Source: JABEVB01 sp049965775
GTDB taxonomy: Bacteria > Planctomycetota > Phycisphaerae > WQYP01
Direction: 5' to 3'
Assembly: GCA_049965775.1 (NCBI GenBank)
Contig: JBMFVX010000127.1
Location: forward strand, 1-8,967
Length of the DNA stretch: 8,967 bases
Part shown: in pieces, positions 1 to 6,529 of the stretch
How positions within the stretch are numbered: position 1 is the stretch's first letter
Layout: every line of letters starts with the position of its first letter
Notes under the pieces: model-generated
What the model saw: the letters and a program-made list of their open reading frames with translations, nothing else
Databases searched by the model: none
What the model was told of the DNA's origin: nothing
Translations under genes and position numbers: made by a program

Positions 1-62
1 GCGTTGCGCGATCCATCCTCCTTATTATCGGACAATAACCACAAATGGTATCAGTTATTTAT

Positions 63-305
63 TTACAGGCCCTTAGCCGCGGCATCGGTTGGATCGGGGT
101 ATTCCTCGCGCACCACGGTTGCCAGGCCCACCACAGCCTTTTCGCTGCCGGTGTGATAAACAAGCACCTGATCGTCTGCTTTCATCAGCCGCAGGTATTT
201 CAATGCCAAATTGTTGCGTACGCCCGTCCAGGCGCAGCGGCCTTGGCGCTGCAGCATTTGATAGCTGTATTCGTCGGATTCGGTTTTAACAAGCCAATGG
301 TTCAT
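63..305 (-). CDS. Truncated EVE-domain protein (N-terminal half only)
   Basis: The 80-residue product begins MNHWLVKTESDEYSY and continues with WTGVRNNLA, VYHTGSEKAVVG and VVREEYPDPTD. This is the characteristic first half of EVE-domain proteins, PUA-like readers thought to bind modified bases in nucleic acid. Family members are usually about 135-155 residues, but here a TAA stop falls right after the YPDPT segment, so the C-terminal half of the fold is missing. I looked at the remaining bases down to the window edge in all three minus frames and found stops and no recognisable continuation. The ATG at 305-303 was chosen because GGAGAG (317-312) lies 6 bases before it and WLVK is the usual N-terminus; a longer reading to 371 only adds unlike residues. 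It lies 77 bases downstream of ricT on the same strand. It may be a decayed gene or a shortened protein. The family call is secure; function is doubtful. Confidence 0.8.
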   Translation of the reverse strand: MNHWLVKTESDEYSYQMLQRQGRCAWTGVRNNLALKYLRLMKADDQVLVYHTGSEKAVVGLATVVREEYPDPTDAAAKGL

Positions 306-382
306 GGGCGGCTCTCCAACGTTTTGCTTCGCCGTCTGTAGTTGTGCGGCGTGGCTCTGCGATGCACTCAAGCCATGGCCCG

Positions 383-1735
383 TCAGGCCGATGAGCCGGG
401 GGTGACGTCAGGCGGCGGAGGCAGCGGTGGTGCTGTTGTGGGGTTGAGTTCCATACTTGGCGCAGCGTCCGCGGTGGCCTTGGGTAATTGCCCGGTTGGC
501 TCCGCTGCGGGTTGTTCCATCGGCGTTGCGGTCGCCGACTGGGCCGGCGCATCTTTAGTTGGGTTAATTGGCGGCTTGTTCGCGGGGGTTGGGCCAAGGT
601 GCTGCTGCGGGCGATTTTGCCCTTGAGGGCGGTTGTGCGGATTGCGCATCGGTGGCTGGCCCCCATTGGGTTGTTTACCGGCCTGCGGTGCCGTCTGGCC
701 CGGTGCATTTGCGGCTTGGCGAGCGCCTCGTGGCCCAGGTCTGCCCGGCGGCTCTGGTGCTGGCGGTGCGTCGAACGGCGTCTGCATGGTTTTGCCATTG
801 GGCAGTTTGGGCTTGGGCAAATCAAACGCTTCGATATGTTCCATGGGTACGGCATTCTGCTTGCCGTTGTCGTACTGCACCAGCACAAGCTGGGTGAGAA
901 TTTGGCCGTCCATAACCCAAGCCTCGCCTTCGCTGGTGCGCACGCGTGAAAACTTGCGCGGCAGGCGTTTGCGAAGTTCTTCGTAGGTTTGGTCTTCGTA
1001 ACGCAGGCAGCACATGAGCCGTCCGCAGCGACCGCTGATTTTTGCAGGATCGAGGGTGGCTTTCTGGGTTTTGGCGGCCCGCATTGAAATGGGCGTCAGC
1101 ACCTTCAAAAACTGTTTGCAGCAGCAGTGCTGGCCGCACTTTTCATAGTCGGCCGTGATGCGGGCTTCGTCGCGAGCGCCCACCTGGTGCATTTCGATGC
1201 GGCTGTGGAGTTGATGCGCCAGGTCGCGCACCAGCGAGCGAAAATCAATGCGATGTTCGGCGGTGAAGTAAAGAATAATACGCTCACCGCCCAGAAGGTG
1301 TTCGATGGCGACCAATTTCATATCGAGCCGATGGATCGCCACAAGTTCCCGTGCCTGCGTGAGATGTTTGCTGCGCTGCTCGTCGAGCCTCTGCTGATTT
1401 GCGAGGTCTTGTGCAGTAGCCACGCGCAGTACGCGGCCGTCGGTGTAAAACGGATAATCACGTCCGCCTGAGAGATCAATATATTCAAGCAGTTTATCGC
1501 GCGTGATAGATTTGCTACATCCTCCGTTGCCGCAGGCGGTGGTGAGCATTTCGCCGATTTCGGTGCCGCGGTTGGTGCGAAGCACCAGCTTGGTGCCGCA
1601 GCCGGTTTTGCCGATAACGTCACTGGCAAACTCACCGATCAGCCGCAGATAGCCGTAGCGCACAACCATGGTTTTGGGCGGTGGTGGTTCGGCAGGTTTA
1701 GGCTCCAGCGGCATAAGTTCAAGCGTGATGGGCAT
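383..1735 (-). CDS. ricT: PSP1-domain protein, RicT/YaaT-like, with long disordered C-terminal tail
   Basis: This 450-residue protein is of the PSP1/RicT family. In Bacillus subtilis RicT forms a complex with RicA and RicF that carries [4Fe-4S] clusters and affects RNase Y-dependent mRNA processing. Visible landmarks are VRYGYLRLIGEF (about 25-36), GCGTKLVLRTNRGTEIGEML (45-64), the Cys-rich segment KCGQHCCCKQFL (199-210), and KISGRCGRLMCCLRYE (232-247). The cysteines at 200, 204-206, 237, 242 and 243 fit the metal-ligand region of the family. Residues about 307-450 form a tail rich in Pro, Gln, Asn, Ala and Gly, without predicted fold, absent from typical RicT (roughly 275 residues). The ATG at 1735 has AAAGGGG only 3 bases upstream, so the start is not certain; a second ATG at 1669, just before the conserved domain, is possible. 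The truncated EVE gene follows on the same strand. RicA and RicF partners are not in this window, so the cellular role here is inferred from the family. Confidence 0.9.
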   Translation of the reverse strand: MPITLELMPLEPKPAEPPPPKTMVVRYGYLRLIGEFASDVIGKTGCGTKLVLRTNRGTEIGEMLTTACGNGGCSKSITRDKLLEYIDLSGGRDYPFYTDGRVLRVATAQDLANQQRLDEQRSKHLTQARELVAIHRLDMKLVAIEHLLGGERIILYFTAEHRIDFRSLVRDLAHQLHSRIEMHQVGARDEARITADYEKCGQHCCCKQFLKVLTPISMRAAKTQKATLDPAKISGRCGRLMCCLRYEDQTYEELRKRLPRKFSRVRTSEGEAWVMDGQILTQLVLVQYDNGKQNAVPMEHIEAFDLPKPKLPNGKTMQTPFDAPPAPEPPGRPGPRGARQAANAPGQTAPQAGKQPNGGQPPMRNPHNRPQGQNRPQQHLGPTPANKPPINPTKDAPAQSATATPMEQPAAEPTGQLPKATADAAPSMELNPTTAPPLPPPPDVTPGSSA

Positions 1736-1812
1736 AGGCCCCTTTCAATTGTTTTGACAGTGGCTCTGCGCCATACCGGATCGGCACAGGCAAAGAACTT
1801 TAGCTTAAGTGG

Positions 1813-1842
1813 ATTTTAACGGCAAACGGTGAAAGTAAACAA
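1813..1842 (-). promoter_or_regulatory. Possible ricT promoter
   Basis: Read on the minus strand, TTGTTT (1842-1837) and TAAAAT (1818-1813) are separated by 18 bases. The -10 matches the sigma-70 consensus at five of six positions, the -35 at three. Transcription would begin near 1806, giving a leader of about 70 bases before the ricT ATG. The call rests on this match alone. Confidence 0.3.
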
Positions 1843-2001
1843 CAATATTTTGGCGGTATTACGCCGATAGCGATTTATCCCTCCCAGAACTTAAGCAGAG
1901 CCGCAGCGCAAATTCAAAGCTTGCGGTGGTTGGAAGGGCAGCGATGATGATTCGTAAATGTGAAAGTATGATAGTTATGAGAGGATAATTTAACAAATCA
2001 C

Positions 2002-2029
2002 TAGACTGGCCAAGGTTTATCGCTACAAT
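2002..2029 (+). promoter_or_regulatory. Promoter-like pair for the rpoD leader / structured RNA
   Basis: TAGACT (2002-2007; four of six to TTGACA) and TACAAT (2024-2029; five of six to TATAAT) are 16 bases apart, pointing to a transcript starting near 2036. The position just before a dense run of inverted repeats and about 395 bases upstream of rpoD suggests it drives the structured RNA and, by readthrough, rpoD. It has not been tested, and spacing of 16 is slightly short. Confidence 0.4.
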
Positions 2030-2035
2030 AGAAAG

Positions 2036-2379
2036 GCTTGGGTGAGCACGGCAACGGATGGGTGGTAGCAGTACACCAGGTATGCTGCCTCCGTTGCAAA
2101 AGTCGGTGCGACGATGATGCGCCCGGCGCCTGCGGTGTTGAGATCGGTCTTGCCAGGAATTTTACCGGGTTTGCAGCCAGCAATGCACTGAGTTGTAACG
2201 TCGGCTTCTTTCGATCCGCCGTGGGGTTGTTGCCGTATCGCCTTTAAGTAGACCGGCCAAATGATGATGGCCAGCCACAGCGAATGCGCCAAGAGGCGCT
2301 AGCCGAGATGAATCGGACTTTGATGTCGGTTCCCGGTGAAGCATACGCTTGAGGCCGCCACGACATTCACCGGTTTTTT
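2036..2379 (+). ncRNA. Candidate structured RNA or attenuating leader upstream of rpoD
   Basis: This roughly 340-nt stretch starts after the promoter-like pair and ends at a terminator-like hairpin. I see the following pairings. GCAACGGA (2051-2058) pairs with TCCGTTGC (2090-2097), enclosing GGTAGCA (2064-2070) with TGCTGCC (2083-2089; one G-U) and TAC with GTA (2072-2074, 2080-2082) around a five-base loop. GTCG (2102-2105) pairs with CGAC (2109-2112). GCGCC (2286-2290) pairs with GGCGC (2295-2299) across an AAGA tetraloop. CCGA (2303-2306) pairs with TCGG (2313-2316). I checked it against what I remember of RNase P RNA, tmRNA and SRP RNA and did not find their hallmark motifs. No open reading frame in it is convincing. 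Whether it is an independent RNA or only the rpoD leader is open; the fold is read by eye and was not computed. Confidence 0.4.
2333..2379 (+). terminator. Terminator-like hairpin in the rpoD leader
   Basis: CCGGTGAA (2333-2340) is the exact reverse complement of TTCACCGG (2366-2373), and the 3' arm runs directly into six T residues (2374-2379). This is the arrangement of an intrinsic terminator acting on plus-strand transcription. The loop is long (25 bases), which weakens the prediction. It lies 51 bases before the rpoD start codon, so it would either end a separate small RNA or attenuate rpoD transcription. Confidence 0.45.
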
Positions 2380-2380
2380 G

Positions 2381-2414
2381 GTTCCCGCGATCCCCGCGTC
2401 AGGCGGGCGGGAGC
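2381..2414 (+). promoter_or_regulatory. GC-rich hairpin immediately upstream of the rpoD ribosome binding site
   Basis: TCCCGC (2383-2388) pairs with GCGGGA (2407-2412). The stem extends outward by a T-G wobble and a G-C pair (2381-2382 with 2413-2414). Inside it, CCGC (2394-2397) pairs with GCGG (2403-2406) around a GTCAG loop, leaving a five-base bulge GATCC on the 5' side only. The structure ends 6 bases before the GGAGG of rpoD. It could influence ribosome loading or protect the mRNA end; the ribosome binding site itself is not inside the stem. Confidence 0.4.
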
Positions 2415-2420
2415 CTGTTT

Positions 2421-2425
2421 GGAGG
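2421..2425 (+). promoter_or_regulatory. Ribosome binding site that fixes the rpoD start
   Basis: GGAGG is followed by five T residues and then GTG at 2431. This spacing fits the GTG start well. The in-frame TTG at 2419 would have its own coding sequence overlapping this site and has no upstream purine-rich motif, so the GTG is preferred. Confidence 0.75.
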
Positions 2426-2430
2426 TTTTT

Positions 2431-4239
2431 GTGACCACGACCCCAGCCCAGGTTCAACCACCGGCCACCGTCAACACCGTGCCGCTGGCCAAGGCAGGCT
2501 CCAACATTCAACTGTTGATTTCCAAAGGCAAGTCGCAGGGGTACCTCACCTACGAGGAGCTCAACGAGCTTCTGCCCGACGAGGCCATAGCGCCCGATCG
2601 GCTTGATGCATTGATGCAGCAGTTTGACGAGTTCGGCATTGAACTGCTGGACGAAGCCGAAGGCAACAAGCAGGTTGCCAGCGCTGCGCCGGACGATCCC
2701 GACGAAAAAATGATGATCGAGGCCGAGGAAGAGATTGAAAACATCAAAGAAGATGACACCGTCGAGGTCGGCTCCAAGCGCATAGACGATCCGGTGCGCA
2801 TGTACCTGACGCAAATGGGCGAAATACCGCTGCTTACGCGTGACGAAGAAATTCGCCTGGCGAAAAAAATCGAACTCACGCGCATGGCCTTTCGGCGCAA
2901 AGTCCTTGAGAGCGACTACTGCATCAACAGTGCGGTGGACATTTTAGCGCAGGTGGCCTCCGGCGAGTTGCCGTTCGACCGCACCATGCGCATCAGCACG
3001 GCCGAGGTTGACGCCAAGGGCACCATCTCCAAGCGCATTCCGGAAAATATCAACACGGTTCGCAAAATTCTTCAGCAGAACCGCCTCGATTGGGAAAATC
3101 TCCAAAAGCCGGCCTGCTCGGAGGCGCAGCGCGAAGAAATCATGCGCCGCATGCGCAACCGGCGCCGCAAGGCCGTTACGCTGCTTGAAGAGCTGTCGCT
3201 CCGTACCAGCAAGGTTATTCCGCTGATGCGTAAGCTGCAGAACATCAGCAACAAACTCTCGAACCTGCGCAACCAGCTCTCCGACAAATCGCTGCGGCTC
3301 ACCGAAGACGACCGCCAGGCCATGCTCGAGGAACTTCAGGGCATGATGGACCTCGTGCTGGAAGAAGCCGACGCTCTCATCCGCCGCTGTCAGGCCATTC
3401 AACTCGTGTTTAATGAGTATGAAGACGCCAAGCGAAAGCTTTCCGGCGGCAACCTGCGGCTGGTGGTGTCCATCGCCAAAAAGTACCGCAATCGCGGGCT
3501 GTCGTTTTTGGATATCATTCAGGAAGGCAACACCGGCCTGATGCGGGCGGTGGATAAGTACGAATATCGCCGCGGCTACAAATTCAGCACATACGCCACC
3601 TGGTGGATTCGTCAGGCCATCACCCGGGCCATTGCCGATCATGCCCGCACCATTCGCATACCGGTGCACATGATCGAAACGATGTCGAAGCTGCGCAACA
3701 TAAGCAAAAAGCTGCTGCAGGACCTTGGCCGCGAGCCAACCATCGAAGAAATTTCCAAAGAAGCCAAGATGCCCATCGCCGAGTGCCGGCGGGTGCTTAA
3801 AATTGCGCGTCATCCCATATCTCTGGATCGGCCCGTGGGCGAATCGGAAGATTCATACTTCGGCGATTTTCTGGAAGATGAAGCCGCCGAAAATCCCGTC
3901 GAAACCGCCACCCAGGAAATGTTGCGCGACCGCATAGACCAGGTGCTCAAAACGCTGACCTACCGCGAGCGCGAAATCATCAAGCTCCGCTATGGCCTTG
4001 GGGATGGCTACACTTACACACTGGAAGAAGTGGGCCGCATTTTTAAGGTGACGCGCGAGCGTGTGCGTCAGGTTGAAGCCAAAGCCATTCGCAAACTGCA
4101 GCACCCGGTGCGGTCGCGCAAGCTCGAAGGCTTTCTGGATGGTTCGGTGCTGGCCACGCTGGGACTTATTGTCCCCAGCGGCGGCAATGGCGAAGCCGCA
4201 GAACCCGCTGAAGAGTCCGACGAAAGCTCCTCCGAATAG
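2431..4239 (+). CDS. rpoD: Primary RNA polymerase sigma-70 factor (RpoD/SigA)
   Basis: This 602-residue protein is the housekeeping sigma factor that directs RNA polymerase to promoters. All group 1 regions are present in order: a region 1.1-like acidic N-terminus (about 17-75), region 1.2 starting DDPVRMYLTQMGEIPLL (119 on), a helical non-conserved insert (about 150-335), and region 2 from GGNLRLVVSIAKKYRNRG (339 on). Region 2 includes the YEYRRGYKFSTYATWWIRQA segment used for -10 melting and recognition. Region 3 follows (about 412-485), then region 4 with the helix-turn-helix TLEEVGRIFKVTRERVRQVE near 530-549 for -35 recognition. A short Ser/Glu-rich tail of about 30 residues follows the usual end. 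The full length and region 1.1 favour RpoD over a group 2 factor. GTG is used as start codon with an ideal ribosome binding site. The gene stands alone on its strand, divergent from ricT and convergent with the genes to the right. Its leader is unusually structured and contains a terminator-like hairpin. Confidence 0.97.
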   Translation: MTTTPAQVQPPATVNTVPLAKAGSNIQLLISKGKSQGYLTYEELNELLPDEAIAPDRLDALMQQFDEFGIELLDEAEGNKQVASAAPDDPDEKMMIEAEEEIENIKEDDTVEVGSKRIDDPVRMYLTQMGEIPLLTRDEEIRLAKKIELTRMAFRRKVLESDYCINSAVDILAQVASGELPFDRTMRISTAEVDAKGTISKRIPENINTVRKILQQNRLDWENLQKPACSEAQREEIMRRMRNRRRKAVTLLEELSLRTSKVIPLMRKLQNISNKLSNLRNQLSDKSLRLTEDDRQAMLEELQGMMDLVLEEADALIRRCQAIQLVFNEYEDAKRKLSGGNLRLVVSIAKKYRNRGLSFLDIIQEGNTGLMRAVDKYEYRRGYKFSTYATWWIRQAITRAIADHARTIRIPVHMIETMSKLRNISKKLLQDLGREPTIEEISKEAKMPIAECRRVLKIARHPISLDRPVGESEDSYFGDFLEDEAAENPVETATQEMLRDRIDQVLKTLTYREREIIKLRYGLGDGYTYTLEEVGRIFKVTRERVRQVEAKAIRKLQHPVRSRKLEGFLDGSVLATLGLIVPSGGNGEAAEPAEESDESSSE

Positions 4240-4268
4240 ACAAGTGCTTTTGTCATTGAGGCCGGGCC

Positions 4269-4290
4269 GGGGCAGATGCGATTGTGCCCC
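4269..4290. terminator. Weak hairpin between convergent genes
   Basis: GGGGCA (4269-4274) pairs with TGCCCC (4285-4290) across a ten-base loop, in the 138-base gap between the end of rpoD and the end of the facing exported-protein gene. Only a poor T-rich run (TTGGTTG) follows on the plus strand, so termination is plausible but not shown. A smaller five-bp repeat, GACAA with TTGTC (4239-4254), overlaps the rpoD stop codon. Confidence 0.25.
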
Positions 4291-4377
4291 TTGGTTGTGG
4301 GTGTCAACATTACGATTTCTTCAGCCTCGCTGCTGGAGTTGGAGTATGCGGCAGACGAGTTTCGCGATTTTTCAATC

Positions 4378-6489
4378 TTATGGTTGCGGATGCATCTGTC
4401 CCAGCGTGCCAATGGCCCGTTGAAAGCTACTTTGCGCTGCTTCATCGTTGCCGGCAGCTTGGTCGTAGGCGGCGTCGTTGAGGCGTTTGCAGGCCAGCAT
4501 GAGGGCACCAAGCGAATTGCCGAACATGGCTCCGCCCGGCGCTGGTTCAGAAGCTTTCAGACAGTACGTGGCCCATTGCGTGGGGTCGGCTGTGAGCTTC
4601 GGCACGAGCGGTCGGGTTATGGCGGCGAGGTTATTGATCGCCGGCGCCCCAACCGAAAAATCAATCCAGGCGTCGGTTGATGCCGTCAGACCAAGCTCGG
4701 AAGCATATTTGCCGGCCAGCGCCTGCTCCAACTGATCGCGCAGCAATCGCATTGCCGCCGGCGATAGCTGCCAGCCACCCCAAGCATTAAGCTGTACCAG
4801 TGGGGTGATGTTGCCCGGGGATTCAATGGCGGCCATATTGCGCGTCGCCTTAAACAGGGCCAGTTCCTGCCTGAGTTGATATTCGTCGTTGCGCGGATCA
4901 AACCGCGGGGAAGCCAGCGAGTTGATCAGGGCCTGCTGTGTCTTAAAAAACAGCTTGATAAAAGCGTCATAATGCCCGGCGCTTAACCGGCGAATCAAGG
5001 CGTCGGGAGTTGATTGCGGCATCGCCCGGCGAATCTGGCTCAGCAGGTCGAGGCCGCCTTTAAAGGCGTCAAAATCGCGTGCCGCATCGCTTACGCTGTC
5101 TGGGGCCATGCCTATATGTTTGGCCCAGCGGGCGATATTGCGCTGTACGCCGCCTATTGGTATGGGTTTGTAAATGAGCGATTCAGTCTCTTCGGCGGGC
5201 ATGTCGGCGATGCGCTGCAAGTTCTCCGCGATCACGCTGAGTTTTATCGTACCCTGCTGTACCGAGTGCTGATCGTACTGGTCCTGCAGCAGAATCATTG
5301 TTTGATCGAAAGAGTCTTTGCCGGCTTTGTTCACCCGCGACCAAGCCAGCTTCAGCGCTGGCGTTGGATGTTCGGCAGCGGCGGCGGCAAAGGCGTTGTA
5401 CGCGGCCACGAGGCGTAGTAAGGAAGCAATTTCCGCTCGCGCCGCTTGCCGGGTGTCGGCGCTGCTCAGTTGTTCGATGGCTTCATGCAGCCGCCGGCCT
5501 AGCACCATGCGCGGCCCTGCTGGCAGTGTGGATTGCGCTACCGCATTGAGCGAATGGACTATTTCGTGGATGTCGCGCAAACGGCGAATACCGGCACTGC
5601 GTGTTCGCGCATCGTTAAAAAGCGCAAGACCAATCCATAGTTGTCGGCTTATTTTTCTTTGGCTCTCAGCGCCTAAAATAGAACTTGCCTGCAGACGCTT
5701 GGCCAGCGAAAGACAATGCAGCATCAGGCTGTAGTAATTTTGAATCGCTGGATTATCAGGTTGGTTATTCGATTGCTGCTGCAGTTGCATCAGCACCTGT
5801 TTAAGCGCTGTGCGAATGTCAGGCATGATGTTGGCGCTCTGCACCGCAGCAATAGTAAGGGCGAACGGAGGCAGGTGCCGGCGCACCCTGAACACCGCGT
5901 GGGTCGTTGCTTCTTGCAGCGGCCAGATAACCGGTGGCTTGGGCGCTGCCAGAGCGGCCAGCGCCAGTGGTTGCAACGGCGCGATCACTTGATTGGTATA
6001 CTTATCCAGCGAGCCAAAACCATGAATCTTTTTTGCCGCTCCTTCACCGGCCTTGATAAACGTGGTAAGCAAGGCATTATCGGCATTACCGGAGGCCAAG
6101 GTTTTTATCGTCCAGTCGTCAAACCCTTTCATGCCGGTGGCAAGCTCATCGGCACGACTCAGGAGGGTTGCGCGCAAGTAGGCGTCGTGCGTCAGCAGGG
6201 CCGATTTATACAAGTTGCGCAGAATAATGCGATACGTGACCTGCACCGCTGGAACGGAGAGTTTGCTGCTTTCGCCGGGAGGAATCAGCAGCATTCGTAC
6301 GGCCAGAGAGTCGTCGAGATGGTTGATTGCATCGCGAGTTCGGTCGGTTTGATTTGTGGAACCGTCGGCGAGCGCCGGCCGAATGCCCGGCAACAGCAGC
6401 GCCACTGTTATGGCTGCTGCGGCGATCCCCCGGAGATTGCCGAAGCACAACGTGAACCTGCCGCGTGCCGCCATGCGTTGCAATATCAT
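4378..6489 (-). CDS. Large exported helical protein of unknown function
   Basis: I do not recognise a family for this 703-residue protein. The N-terminus has a basic stretch (residues 5-20), a hydrophobic core IAAAAITVALLLPG (22-35) and a PALA|DGS site, giving a likely signal peptide cleaved after Ala41. The mature part is about 660 residues, rich in Ala, Leu and Gln, apparently alpha-helical almost throughout, with few cysteines. There is no second membrane segment, so a periplasmic or secreted location is inferred. The C-terminal end (CKRLNDAAYDQAAGNDEAAQ) resembles a TPR-like helix pair, but that is only an impression. The ATG at 6489-6487 was chosen because it directly precedes the signal peptide and GGAG (6503-6500) lies 10 bases upstream. 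The longer reading from 6573 would overlap the glycosyltransferase gene and bury the signal sequence. It follows that gene by 40 bases on the same strand, so the two may share a transcript and perhaps a cell-envelope role. The reading frame is intact. Confidence 0.8.
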   Translation of the reverse strand: MILQRMAARGRFTLCFGNLRGIAAAAITVALLLPGIRPALADGSTNQTDRTRDAINHLDDSLAVRMLLIPPGESSKLSVPAVQVTYRIILRNLYKSALLTHDAYLRATLLSRADELATGMKGFDDWTIKTLASGNADNALLTTFIKAGEGAAKKIHGFGSLDKYTNQVIAPLQPLALAALAAPKPPVIWPLQEATTHAVFRVRRHLPPFALTIAAVQSANIMPDIRTALKQVLMQLQQQSNNQPDNPAIQNYYSLMLHCLSLAKRLQASSILGAESQRKISRQLWIGLALFNDARTRSAGIRRLRDIHEIVHSLNAVAQSTLPAGPRMVLGRRLHEAIEQLSSADTRQAARAEIASLLRLVAAYNAFAAAAAEHPTPALKLAWSRVNKAGKDSFDQTMILLQDQYDQHSVQQGTIKLSVIAENLQRIADMPAEETESLIYKPIPIGGVQRNIARWAKHIGMAPDSVSDAARDFDAFKGGLDLLSQIRRAMPQSTPDALIRRLSAGHYDAFIKLFFKTQQALINSLASPRFDPRNDEYQLRQELALFKATRNMAAIESPGNITPLVQLNAWGGWQLSPAAMRLLRDQLEQALAGKYASELGLTASTDAWIDFSVGAPAINNLAAITRPLVPKLTADPTQWATYCLKASEPAPGGAMFGNSLGALMLACKRLNDAAYDQAAGNDEAAQSSFQRAIGTLGQMHPQP

Positions 6490-6529
6490 TCGTATGAATC
6501 TCCAATGAGTGCGAGCCGTGTCCTGTGGT

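Noticed and set aside
16..23. AAGGAGGA on the minus strand near the left edge, a possible ribosome binding site for the next gene
   Set aside because: The only ATG visible abuts it with no spacing and the window ends 15 bases later, so a gene cannot be supported.
1754..1782. TTGACA on the plus strand just upstream of ricT
   Set aside because: No acceptable -10 lies 15-19 bases downstream.
2038..2247. 69-residue plus-strand frame in the same leader
   Set aside because: It has no ribosome binding site or recognisable motif and runs through the 18-bp hairpin, whose pairing explains the sequence better.
2023..2292. 89-residue minus-strand frame in the rpoD leader with a hydrophobic N-terminus (LWLAIIIWPVYL)
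   Set aside because: It starts with TTG without a ribosome binding site, matches no family I know, has near-random third-position use, and overlaps the plus-strand hairpin series. A real small membrane protein is not fully excluded.
2036..2379. Identity of the leader RNA as RNase P RNA, tmRNA or SRP RNA
   Set aside because: The conserved P4 segment of RNase P, the tRNA-like end and tag frame of tmRNA, and the GGTCAGG...GGAAGC loop of SRP RNA were not found.
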